From assembly GCA_965249835.1 (NCBI GenBank), contig CBDFMY010000003.1:372001-436000 (forward strand): a stretch of DNA of 64,000 nt, read 5' to 3'. Made by a program: the position numbers and the translations under genes. Below the pieces are notes generated by a model, which was not told the origin of the DNA, searched no databases, and worked only from the letters and a program-made list of their open reading frames with translations. Shown in pieces: positions 51,263-58,212 of this stretch; positions within the stretch are counted from its first letter, which is position 1; each line of letters starts with the position of its first letter. Source of the stretch: JAHRAW01 sp965249835. GTDB taxonomy: Bacteria; Pseudomonadota; Gammaproteobacteria; Arenicellales; Poriferihabitantaceae.

Positions 51263-51301
51263 CGCAACACCGCATGGCGACGAAAAGGCAAGCGCAACAC
51301 A
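51263..51301 (-). repeat. Family A repeat, partial copy between apaH and moaD
   Basis: CGCAACACCGCATGGCGACG then AAAAGGCAAGCGCAACAC is the GCGCTTGCC end of family A. It starts 2-5 bp beyond the apaH stop (read on the minus strand) and replaces the 5' half of moaD. Confidence 0.75.
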
Positions 51302-51303
51302 AC

Positions 51304-52140
51304 CTACCGTGAAATAGGCACGCGAGACGGCAATTGCCAGAACTTTCCCGCTTGCTCACCGTCCAGGCGCATCGCGGTCAGCGTCCCGCCCCACACGCAA
51401 CCGCTGTCGAGGCCGATGCGGTTGCCGCGTTGAATAAACCCCAGCGCCGACCAGTGACCGAACACGATGCGCCAATTTTTACACTTCATGTCCGGATGCT
51501 CAAACCACGGCATCCAGCGTTTGGGCTGACTGCCCGGCGCGCCCTTGTGGATGAAGTTAATCACGCCGCGCCGGTCGCAGAAGCGGATTCGGGTCAGGAC
51601 ATTGGTGATAAACCGCGCGCGCTGCTTGTCGTTCATGTTTGCCGACCAGCGCACCGGAGTGCGCCCATACATGTGCGTGAGATACCAGCGGTAATCGTCG
51701 CCGCGCAACAGTGATTCAACCTCGCCGGCATAGCGCGCCACATGTTTCGCACGCCATCCCGGATAGATGCCGGCATGCATCATCATCACTTTGCCGCCGA
51801 GATTTTTTTCGCGATGCAGCAGCGGCCGATGGCGAAGCCAGTGGAGCAATTCATCGCAATCCGGCGCACGCAAAATCGGCTGCAAGGTGTCTTCGGGTCG
51901 ATGCTCGCGAATACCGGCGGCCACCGCCAGCAAATGAAGATCGTGATTGCCGAGCACGCTGACGGCACTTTGCCCCAGTTGCTTTACCAGCCGCAAAGTT
52001 TCCAGCGAATGAGGTCCACGATTGACCAAATCCCCAGTCAGCCACAAGCGGTCGCGGTGCGGCTCAAAGCGAATCGTCTCGAGCATTTCCTCCAGAGCCA
52101 CGACGCAGCCCTGCACATCCCCGATTGCGTAGACGGCCAT
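51304..52140 (-). CDS. apaH: ApaH, symmetrical bis(5'-nucleosyl)-tetraphosphatase
   Basis: ApaH cleaves Ap4A symmetrically to two ADP and can remove Np4 caps from RNA. The 278 residues carry the PPP-phosphatase metal motifs: YAIGDVQGCVVALEEML (4-20, GDxxG), LTGDLVNRGPHSLETLRLV (about 34-52, GDxVxRG), SVLGNHDLHLLAVAAG (about 62-77, GNHD), then MMMHAGIYPGW (H), IVFGHWSALG (GHW) and GLDSGCVWGGTLTAMRLD (about 249-266). Everything expected is present. A family A repeat begins right after its stop. Confidence 0.97.
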   Translation of the reverse strand: MAVYAIGDVQGCVVALEEMLETIRFEPHRDRLWLTGDLVNRGPHSLETLRLVKQLGQSAVSVLGNHDLHLLAVAAGIREHRPEDTLQPILRAPDCDELLHWLRHRPLLHREKNLGGKVMMMHAGIYPGWRAKHVARYAGEVESLLRGDDYRWYLTHMYGRTPVRWSANMNDKQRARFITNVLTRIRFCDRRGVINFIHKGAPGSQPKRWMPWFEHPDMKCKNWRIVFGHWSALGFIQRGNRIGLDSGCVWGGTLTAMRLDGEQAGKFWQLPSRVPISR

Positions 52141-52157
52141 GCCAGATGGTTGGTGGG

Positions 52158-52898
52158 TTAGTTTTCGTCCTCTTCTTCCAGCAACTCATCCAGCAAGTCA
52201 TCCTTCAACGTGTCGGGCGGCGCGCCGTCGTGGATTAACTGACTGCGCTGTTGCCAGTAGACTTCCCGCAAAAATAAATATTGCTCGGATTGCCGTTCAA
52301 ACACATCATCGGCATTCAAGCGGCGCGCGCGCGCGTCCACCAACCGCAAGCCGCTGGCGTATTGTCGTTGCGGCGAATCAAGGGCGGATGCCGGGTCGGT
52401 CGCGGCGTATTGCGGAATCGTCCCGATGGCATCGCGCAAATTGCGTGGGCCAAGCAACGGTAGCATCAGATAGGGACCGGCGGGCACGCCCCACACCGCC
52501 AGGGTTTGGCCAAAGTCTTCGTTGCGTTTGGGCAGGTCAAGGGCGGTTGCCACATCCATCAAGCCGAGCAACCCGAGGGTGGTGTTGATGACGAAGCGCC
52601 CGGTGTCGCGACCGGCGTGCGCCCACTTGCCCTGCAGCAAATCGTTGAGGATGGTGTTCGGCTGCCACAAGTTGGAGAAGAAATTGCTGACACCGTTGCG
52701 CACCGGGCCGGGCAGTTTGGCATATACTTTCGCCGCCGGTTTCAAGGCAAAGCGGTCCACCTTCAAATTAAATTTCAACGCCGCGCGGTTGGCGCGCTCG
52801 AACGGGTCGCGTTGGTCGGCGGCATGGCTGGCAGGCAACACTAACAGGCCAAGCAAAAAGATAACGGCGACACTGCGGGTGCGCGCTTTCAGATTCAT
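52158..52898 (-). CDS. mlaA: MlaA (VacJ)-type outer-membrane lipid asymmetry protein
   Basis: MlaA extracts mislocalised phospholipids from the outer leaflet of the outer membrane and passes them to MlaC. From the ATG at 52898 there are 246 residues: a signal segment (RTRSVAVIFLLGLLVLPASHA), then RDPFERANRAALKFNLKVDR, GPVRNGVSNFFSNLWQPNTI, FVINTTLGLLGLMDVATALD, EDFGQTLAVWGVPAGPYLML and PLLGPRNLRDAIG, all VacJ hallmarks. No lipobox cysteine follows the signal, unlike E. coli MlaA. An acidic LLDELLEEEDEN end is present. The Met at 52919 is an alternative start. Confidence 0.93.
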   Translation of the reverse strand: MNLKARTRSVAVIFLLGLLVLPASHAADQRDPFERANRAALKFNLKVDRFALKPAAKVYAKLPGPVRNGVSNFFSNLWQPNTILNDLLQGKWAHAGRDTGRFVINTTLGLLGLMDVATALDLPKRNEDFGQTLAVWGVPAGPYLMLPLLGPRNLRDAIGTIPQYAATDPASALDSPQRQYASGLRLVDARARRLNADDVFERQSEQYLFLREVYWQQRSQLIHDGAPPDTLKDDLLDELLEEEDEN

Positions 52899-52974
52899 CG
52901 GTTTGGGTTTATCGAACATTGCGCGCATAATAACATTGCCCGCCCAAAAAATAATCAGCAACCGGATTGTTTGC

Positions 52975-53724
52975 GTGAAATTTCCGCCCCTGACGGATGG
53001 CCGAATTATCCGGCGATACAAACGCTTCCTCGCCGATGTGACGCTGGCGAACGGCGAGGTCGTCACCGCCCACTGCCCCAACACCGGCACCATGAAAAAC
53101 TGCTGGGCACCCGGCGCGCCGGTGCAGTTGAGTACCAGCGACAACCCCAAACGAAAACTGCGCTGGACCCTGGAGCGCGTGGACATTGGCGGCGGCTGGG
53201 TCGGCGTCAACACCACGCGAGTCAATCACATCATCGCCGATTTCATCGCCGGCGGACGCATCGCGGCGTTGCGCGGCTATGAACACATCCGCCGGGAACC
53301 GCGCTACCACGCGCCGGACCTGTCACCAAAACACGCCAACGCACGCTTCGACTTGTTGTTGCAAAACGACCGGCGTGCGGATTGTTATGTGGAAATCAAA
53401 AACGCCACGCTGGTGGAAGAGTCGGCGAACGATTCCAAAAAACAAAAATACCTGTGCTTCCCCGATGCGGTCACCGAACGCGGACGAAAACATTTGGAAC
53501 TGCTGGAACACGCCGTGGGCGAGGGCTATCGCGGCGTGCTGGTATTCGCCGCCAACCGCCCCGAGGGCGAATACTTCTGCGCGGCGGCGCACATTGACCC
53601 GGCTTACGCCGAAACCCTCACGCGGGTGTGGCAAGCCGGTGTGGAAATCATCGTGGTGCGAATCCGCCACACCGAAACCGGCGTTGAGGCGGGCGGTGAG
53701 GTACTGATTCAATTGGAGCAATGA
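52975..53724 (+). CDS. sfsA: SfsA, sugar fermentation stimulation protein / DNA-binding nuclease-like
   Basis: SfsA was found as a stimulator of maltose genes and has an OB-like N-terminus and a PD-(D/E)xK-like core. The likely start is GTG at 52975 (KFPPLTDGRIIRRYKRFLAD), giving 249 residues. Also seen: NGEVVTAHCPNTGTMKNCWA, VGVNTTRVNHIIADFIAGGR, FDLLLQNDRRADCYVEIKNATLVEE (about 125-149, with the nuclease-like D and ExK), ALFPDAVTERGRKHLELL-like FPDAVTERGRKHLELLEHAV, and VLVFAANRPEGEYF. It is divergent from mlaA and ends in tandem TGA TGA, where family A starts. Confidence 0.94.
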   Translation: MKFPPLTDGRIIRRYKRFLADVTLANGEVVTAHCPNTGTMKNCWAPGAPVQLSTSDNPKRKLRWTLERVDIGGGWVGVNTTRVNHIIADFIAGGRIAALRGYEHIRREPRYHAPDLSPKHANARFDLLLQNDRRADCYVEIKNATLVEESANDSKKQKYLCFPDAVTERGRKHLELLEHAVGEGYRGVLVFAANRPEGEYFCAAAHIDPAYAETLTRVWQAGVEIIVVRIRHTETGVEAGGEVLIQLEQ

Positions 53725-53855
53725 TGAATTGCGCTTGCCTTTTCGTCGCCATGCTTTGTTGCGCATCGTCACTCGGTCGGTCACATACTTAATGTATGCT
53801 CACTCCCTCGCTCCTCGTGCGCCTTGCCTGACAACGAAAATACTGCGCGCAATTT
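53725..53855 (+). repeat. Family A dispersed repeat after the sfsA stop
   Basis: Starts TGAATTGCGCTTGCCTTTTC at the base after the sfsA stop codon. It runs through CATGCTTTGTTGCGCATCGT, the near-palindrome CATACTTAATGTATG and TGCGCCTTGCCTGACAACGA to CTGCGCGCAATTTT. This is the cleanest full copy and can serve as the reference. Compare 44278, which begins the same way. Confidence 0.9.
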
Positions 53856-53864
53856 TGTGCTTGC

Positions 53865-54120
53865 TTATTTTCCGTTATGCGGTGTTGTGGTGCGCCGCTC
53901 AATAGCGGCGACTTTGCCGCAAATGACAGTGGTGTGCGAAGGGCTATGACGGCGGCTTACGCCGCCGAGTAACCTGTGGCTGATAGGCAAAGGTTCGCTT
54001 GCGCGTGCTCGCGCTTTGCGGGGGGGATACCCCCCGGCACCCCCTTCCGGCGCGAGGGAAACCTCCTGTTTCCACGCGCCAGCGTGCGTCCCTGCACGCT
54101 CTGGCTGTGGGCGTGACAAC
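53865..54120. other. Hairpin-rich non-coding block
   Basis: No supported ORF. Perfect short hairpins CGCCGCT-CAAT-AGCGGCG (53893-53910) and GGCGGC-TTAC-GCCGCC (53951-53966) are present, followed by a G-rich/C-rich patch (GGGGGGGATACCCCCC, about 54020-54035). It resembles no repeat elsewhere in the window. It could be a structured RNA or debris; nothing decides this. Confidence 0.4.
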
Positions 54121-54133
54121 GAAAGAATCAGTA

Positions 54134-54275
54134 TTCGTCATTCTCGTATAGGCTCACTATTTCGCTGTCAGTTTTTTCTCGTTTATTTTTGGCGTCGCAA
54201 AAAAATCATTCCCACCTGATTTACCATCACCCCCCAGCCCGTCATCCTCGCCGGCAGGCGGGGATCCTAAGAGTG
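54134..54275. repeat. Composite REP-like repeat (B-D-B), altered copy
   Basis: CGTCATTCTCGTATAGGCTC, ACTATTTCGCTGTCAGTTTT, TCGTTTATTTTTGGCGTCGC and, at the right end, CGTCATCCTCGCCGGCAGGC. Same order as at 19072 but with substitutions and a changed spacer. Confidence 0.75.
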
Positions 54276-54365
54276 ACGGCGCAAGCCGCCTCGCACAACC
54301 GATAACCCATGCCAATCAATTACCCATCACCGGCATATGACATCCCAACTCGTTATTAAAATATG

Positions 54366-54435
54366 CGTCCGGCAAAACCGGCGGCGTAGCCGGACTCATT
54401 TGCGGCAAAGCCGCGATAAAAATAGTCCGGCTACG
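54366..54435. repeat. Dispersed hairpin repeat (family C) copy 2
   Basis: GTAGCCGGACTCATTTGCGG followed by CAAAGCCGC repeats the core of 13988-14016. Additional GTCCGGC and AGTCCGGCTACGC pieces at both sides make a larger imperfect palindrome. It sits between sfsA debris and dsbB. Confidence 0.7.
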
Positions 54436-54447
54436 CATCCTCTCGGC

Positions 54448-54503
54448 CAGTCCATCGCCAAATTTTTGCCCGATTTGTCCAGTATGTGGTGGCATCATAC
54501 AAC
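54448..54503 (+). promoter_or_regulatory. Transposase C-terminus remnant with promoter-like elements upstream of dsbB
   Basis: Encodes QSIAKFLPDLSSMWWHHT, almost the same as 49871-49923. Within it TTGTCC (54475-54480), a 17-bp spacer and TACAAC (54498-54503) resemble a sigma70 promoter ending 26 bp before the dsbB ATG. The same arrangement (TTGTCC-N17-TACACA) precedes the gene at 50001. Confidence 0.45.
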
Positions 54504-54529
54504 GAAAATTGCGGTAATATGAATTTGCC

Positions 54530-55042
54530 ATGACATCTCGCGTCTCCCATCGCTTCGCCTGTCTCGTCGGTGCCTTGCTGTGTGCCGCCTTAATCGCAAC
54601 CGCGCTTTACTTTCAGTATGCGGCGGGGTTGGAGCCGTGCCCGTTGTGCATACTCCAGCGCGTGGCGTTCATGGTCGTGGGGTTGGTATTGCTACTCGGG
54701 TTTTTGCACAATCCGCGGGGCCCACGCGGCCCACACGGCTGGAGTCGGCGGGTCTACGGCGGGCTGGCGGGGGTTGCCGCGTTGCTTGGCGCGGCGGTCG
54801 CCGCTCGCCACCTGTGGTTGCAAAACCTGCCGGCCGGGCAAGTGCCGGAATGTGGGCCCGGCTTGACCTTCATGCTGGAAGCGTTTCCGCTGCAAAAGGC
54901 ACTCGGCCTGATTCTGCGCGGCTCCGGCGAATGTGCCGAAGTTCAGTGGTCGTTGTTGGGGCTGACCATGCCGGGCTGGAGTCTGGTGTGGTTGGTGGGG
55001 CTGGCTTTGTTATCCCTGTTTATCGCGTTTCGGCGCGGTTGA
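54530..55042 (+). CDS. dsbB: DsbB, disulfide bond formation protein B
   Basis: DsbB is the inner-membrane quinone-linked oxidant of DsbA. The 170 residues have four membrane helices, the first cysteine pair in LEPCPLCILQRVAFMVVG (about 34-51, CxxC) and a second periplasmic pair (C at PECGP near 107 and at GECAEVQWSLLG near 129). Both pairs needed for electron flow are present. The C-terminal helix and basic end AFRRG are normal. It is convergent with the cupin gene. Ubiquinone from the ubi genes at the left of the window would be its electron acceptor. Confidence 0.96.
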   Translation: MTSRVSHRFACLVGALLCAALIATALYFQYAAGLEPCPLCILQRVAFMVVGLVLLLGFLHNPRGPRGPHGWSRRVYGGLAGVAALLGAAVAARHLWLQNLPAGQVPECGPGLTFMLEAFPLQKALGLILRGSGECAEVQWSLLGLTMPGWSLVWLVGLALLSLFIAFRRG

Positions 55043-55051
55043 TTTTTTTTA

Positions 55052-55444
55052 TCAATTCTCGCCCAGCGGCGTGTTGCGACCGCCGAGAATCACCAGCAGC
55101 GTGCAGCCTTTTTCCGACACCGAAAAGTGGCAACTACCGGGTTGGTAATGCACATAGTCACCGACGCCGAATACGGTGCCGTCGCAGTCCGTAATCTCGC
55201 CTTCCAGTACATAAAACTCCTCGCCGCCGGTGTGCTCGTGCGGGGTTGATGCGGCACCCGGCTTGAAACGAATCAGGAAAATCTCGCGTCCGCCGCCCGG
55301 GGGGGCTTGCGCATCGCCAAGCGGCAGATATTCCATATCCTCGCGCACCACGCCGTAGCGATTATAGGGAAGAAACTCGGCGGTGGCGGTGGCGACCACG
55401 CGGCGTAGCGAGACATCAAGAAGGTCTTTGTCGGGAATCGTCAT
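55052..55444 (-). CDS. Cupin-domain (ChrR-like) protein
   Basis: A 130-residue single cupin. Metal-binding motif 1 is FKPGAASTPHEHTGGEEFYVLEGEI (about 63-87, with H-x-H and E), and motif 2 is YVHYQPGSCHFSVSEKGCTLLVILGG. The layout recalls the anti-sigma ChrR C-terminal cupin and small stand-alone cupins of unknown function. The ATG at 55444 is used because upstream starts overlap the dehydrogenase gene end (55467). It follows that gene by 22 bp, so it may serve the same pathway. Confidence 0.8.
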   Translation of the reverse strand: MTIPDKDLLDVSLRRVVATATAEFLPYNRYGVVREDMEYLPLGDAQAPPGGGREIFLIRFKPGAASTPHEHTGGEEFYVLEGEITDCDGTVFGVGDYVHYQPGSCHFSVSEKGCTLLVILGGRNTPLGEN

Positions 55445-55466
55445 GACGCGTCGTCGTGCGGCAAGT

Positions 55467-56471
55467 TCACGACTGCCGGTGTTCGATTTTGACCTCATAG
55501 CCGGGGGCTTCCGGCTCGTGGTCGACTATCTCCGCCGGGAAGCCGGGCGCGAGAATTTGCACACCGCAGGCTTCCTCCAGACGCTTGATGATGTTGGGCG
55601 ACCATTCGCGCATCCCGTATTTTTTCGCGCCGTCCTTGAAGATGTCCACCAGCAACGGCGCCAACTCCAGCGACACCTTGCCCCGCTCGGCGACCGCACT
55701 GAACAAGCCGATGTCCTTGCACACCAAATCCATGGTGAAGTTGATGTCGCGGCTGCCGTTCAAAATGACCTGGCTTTCGGTTTCATGGACGAAGGAATTG
55801 CCCGACGAAATGCGAATCGCCTGGTAGGTGGTGTTGAGATCCATGCCCGCCACCCGGGAAGTCACCAGTGCCTCGCACAGCGACACGAGATTGGCGGTGG
55901 CGAGATAATTGGTAACGACCTTGAGAATGGAGGCCGAGCCGAGCGGCCCGGTGTGCAACACCCGCCGACCCATGGCGGTCAACGCCGGCAACGCCGCTTC
56001 AAATGTCGCGCGCTCGCCGCCGGCGAAGATGGCGATGTTGCCGGTGGTGGCACGATGACAGCCGCCGGACACCGGCGAATCCATCGGCATTGCGCCCGCG
56101 GCGATGACTTTCTCTCCCAGCCGTCGCACCTCGGCGTCGTCGGTGGTGCTCATCTCCAGCCAGAGTTTGGGTGCGTTTTTGTTCGAAGACGCGCCGTTCG
56201 CCGCTGCAAAACCCGCCAGCACACCGTCATCGGCTTCCATCACCTCGGCACTGGCAACCGGAGACGGCAGGCAGGTAATAATAATGTCCGCCGCTTGCGC
56301 CATCGCTTTGGGCGATTCGCCGAACTGCGCGCCGCCTGCGATTAACTGCGCCGCCGCCGCTTCGTCCAAATCGCGCACCACAAGGTCAAAGCCATTACGC
56401 AACAAACAGCCAGCGAGTTTTCCACCGACATTACCGAGGCCGATGAAACCGATTTTCATTTTTTTTGTCAC
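55467..56471 (-). CDS. 3-hydroxyisobutyrate dehydrogenase-family NAD(P)-dependent oxidoreductase
   Basis: A 334-residue beta-hydroxyacid dehydrogenase. The cofactor loop is KIGFIGLGNVGGKLAGCLLR (about 5-24). The substrate-binding signature is MDSPVSGGCHRATTGNIAIFAGG (about 133-155) and the catalytic Lys lies in LGSASILKVVTNYLATANLV (about 188-207). A long C-terminal extension past 300 is unusual for the 290-residue family. Actual substrates may be 3-hydroxyisobutyrate, tartronate semialdehyde or sulfolactaldehyde types. Its neighbours are a cupin and, 2 kb on, sugar-acid genes. Confidence 0.85.
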   Translation of the reverse strand: MTKKMKIGFIGLGNVGGKLAGCLLRNGFDLVVRDLDEAAAAQLIAGGAQFGESPKAMAQAADIIITCLPSPVASAEVMEADDGVLAGFAAANGASSNKNAPKLWLEMSTTDDAEVRRLGEKVIAAGAMPMDSPVSGGCHRATTGNIAIFAGGERATFEAALPALTAMGRRVLHTGPLGSASILKVVTNYLATANLVSLCEALVTSRVAGMDLNTTYQAIRISSGNSFVHETESQVILNGSRDINFTMDLVCKDIGLFSAVAERGKVSLELAPLLVDIFKDGAKKYGMREWSPNIIKRLEEACGVQILAPGFPAEIVDHEPEAPGYEVKIEHRQS

Positions 56472-56540
56472 CGCTGGGAATTGTAGAAAATAAAGATAAG
56501 GGGTGAATCTCCGCCGTCTTGCTTTTAAAATATTCTCAGG

Positions 56541-56810
56541 TCAATCAGTATCAAACGCAATCTTAATCGTGCTTGATAATTCGCTGGGGGTTTTGTGGAT
56601 AACTTTCTTTTGACGACCGCCTTGTTTTTTCCAAAGTTTCCACATCGCCTTACACGCCGTTGGCATGCGGTGGTAATTGCCCAAATCCTCTTTGACCACT
56701 CGGTCGTGCAGGTCTTTTGACAGAACGCACAAACTGGATTGCCCACGCGCTTTGGCTTGCCGAAGCATCTTTTGCAATTCCAAGTCAAACTGTGATTGTT
56801 GATAACTCAT
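56541..56810 (-). CDS. Small accessory-type protein, function unknown
   Basis: From the ATG at 56810 the protein has 89 residues: SQFDLELQKMLRQAKARGQS, then LHDRVVKEDLGNYHRMPTAC and IHKTPSELSSTIKIAFDT. The pattern (helical start, HRMPxxC centre, short beta end) reminds me of small proteins commonly carried beside restriction or other mobile genes, but I cannot confirm the family. It may form a set with the ORFs at 56824 and 57437. Confidence 0.55.
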   Translation of the reverse strand: MSYQQSQFDLELQKMLRQAKARGQSSLCVLSKDLHDRVVKEDLGNYHRMPTACKAMWKLWKKQGGRQKKVIHKTPSELSSTIKIAFDTD

Positions 56811-56823
56811 GGTCGCCTCATTT

Positions 56824-57048
56824 CTATGTCTCACTAAAATCTTCATCGTTTGGAGTTAAAAATTTCGCCAACGACGGGGGAAAGCGAATAATAAGCAACT
56901 GACCGCACAACGGCAAGAAGCGGACGCGGCTACGCCGCCGAAATTTAGGGTGTTTGCCGGCTTTGACGGTCTCGTATTCCTCGCACAAATGTTGCCAGTT
57001 GCGAATATAATTTCTCTCGATTATGCTGTCTTTACTGTTGTCTCTCAT
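56824..57048 (-). CDS. Small ORF, possibly truncated helix-turn-helix-like protein
   Basis: A 74-residue ORF. Residues 12-36 (ERNYIRNWQHLCEEYETVKA, GKHPKF) look like a conserved helical module. After that a GGCGTAGCCGCG-type repeat fragment interrupts the frame and the C-terminus (RSRVRFLPLCGQLLIIRFPP) is probably not original. It is best seen as a gene whose end was altered by a repeat insertion. No function is assigned. Confidence 0.4.
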   Translation of the reverse strand: MRDNSKDSIIERNYIRNWQHLCEEYETVKAGKHPKFRRRSRVRFLPLCGQLLIIRFPPSLAKFLTPNDEDFSET

Positions 57049-57116
57049 GGGATTCTCCTGAGTATGTCAGTTAGTCAATTGTATTTCCGATTTTGTCATC
57101 AAATAAGTGAACACAT

Positions 57117-57330
57117 ACAGCAATGACGGGCTGGGAGGACAATGGTGAATCGAGAAGTGTGACTCTCTTTAAGATGCCAATGGTAAATAATTGTCACACG
57201 AAACGTGACTCCCTTTTTCTCGTTTACTTTTGGCGTCCCAAAAAAATTATTCCCGCCCGATTCACCTTTCCCTATCAATTCGTCATTCTCGCCGGCAGGC
57301 GGGAATCCAGACGCGGCGAAGCCGCGCAAA
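57117..57330. repeat. Composite REP-like repeats (B-D-B), extended copy
   Basis: AATGACGGGCTGGGAGGACA at the left, an imperfect TGTCACACGAAACGTGACTC hairpin (57196-57215), CTCGTTTACTTTTGGCGTCC, and a full CGTCATTCTCGCCGGCAGGC unit (57282-57301) with GGGAATCCAGACGCGGCGAA after it. Confidence 0.75.
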
Positions 57331-57340
57331 TGTCGGCGGC

Positions 57341-57382
57341 TTTGCCGCCGACATTGCCGAGGCCGATGAATGCGATTTTCAT
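57341..57382 (-). pseudogene. Stub of a second dehydrogenase gene (first 14 codons)
   Basis: ATG at 57382 and the following codons read MKIAFIGLGNVGGK, matching residues 5-18 of the dehydrogenase at 55467-56471 (KIGFIGLGNVGGK). It then turns into repeat sequence. It looks like the broken 5' end of a paralogous or duplicated gene cut by the composite repeat. Confidence 0.6.
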
Positions 57383-57436
57383 GGAATTCACTTTTGGTTT
57401 GAGGTTCATGCGGCAGAGGTTGAATCTGTTCTTTAC

Positions 57437-57640
57437 TCAAATCATGTTGCACTTTTTCATAATTTTTTCCAATCTTGGAAAAATATTGTCTGGACATAGA
57501 TTAGTTGCTTCCCCCTGTCCACGATTAGGCGCTGGCCCTTTTGTTGCGCCATGTGTACGTTTAACATGCGCGATCCAGCACGTTTTTACGGTTTTGCCAT
57601 ACTGCTCATAATACTTGTCTTGTACTTTTTTGTAGGTCAT
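57437..57640 (-). CDS. Small protein of a mobile-locus type, function unknown
   Basis: From the ATG at 57640 the protein is 67 residues: MTYKKVQDKYYEQYGKTVKT, CWIAHVKRTHG, then APNRGQGEATNLCPDNIFPR and LEKIMKKCNMI. The GKTVKTCWIAxVK and CPxxxFPxLExxM pattern appears conserved in small proteins of mobile loci as I remember them. No catalytic motif is evident. The gene lies upstream of, and in line with, the ORFs at 56824 and 56541. Confidence 0.55.
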   Translation of the reverse strand: MTYKKVQDKYYEQYGKTVKTCWIAHVKRTHGATKGPAPNRGQGEATNLCPDNIFPRLEKIMKKCNMI

Positions 57641-57686
57641 TGTGGCTTCCAAAGAGTTATGTAGAAAGAATAGGAAACACAATTTA

Positions 57687-58212
57687 TCACGGCGCAAGCA
57701 CAATTTCCTTTGTTTCGCCGTTGCGGACTGTAACCCGCTTCATCAACGACCCACCTTCCACCGATGAAGAGTATTTCGAGATCGGTACTTCCCAATTAAC
57801 CGTTGTAATCACGAAGAAAGTACCATTTGCAACATCCCTGAACGCGAAAAAACCTTGTGAATCACAAATGGTTGTTTTTGTCAGGCGATGATATTCTGGC
57901 TTATCGGGGACAAAGACCAAGTTGCGCGTATTCACGCCGCCGACTGAATTGCCATTAGAGATGGCGCATTCTTTCGGCGGCGTATTCAGTATAGGGTACT
58001 AAATACGCTTTATACCCCGCGCAGGTCACCACGCCGCCATTTCGTTGTCGCATAAGTGCACTGCCCTTGATAGTGTTTGGCCCCTTGACTAACAGTGCCT
58101 TCGCCTTTCCCACATCGAACGCGTAAACCAAGTTAACTGTCGTTGGCGTCGTTGCACAACCGGCAAGCATAAAAACCGTCGCGACCGTTGCGATTTTCAA
58201 CAATGTTTTCAT
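57687..58212 (-). pseudogene. Lipoprotein gene split by a frameshift
   Basis: The ATG at 58212 starts MKTLLKIATVATVFMLAGCA, a lipoprotein signal with lipobox LAGC. The frame runs to AERMRHL and stops at 57955. One base along, SNGNSVGGVNTRNLVFVPDK continues to VTVRNGETKEIVLAP ending at 57687. Together they make one plausible protein of about 175 residues with a beta-rich (carboxypeptidase-regulatory-like) C-terminal half. The shift needed is a single base near 57958. A mutation or a sequencing error are both possible. Confidence 0.6.

Noticed and set aside
54580..55194. 204-codon ORF in another frame over dsbB
   Set aside because: dsbB in the first frame has both cysteine pairs and four helices. 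The alternative frame is Arg/Gly-rich noise.
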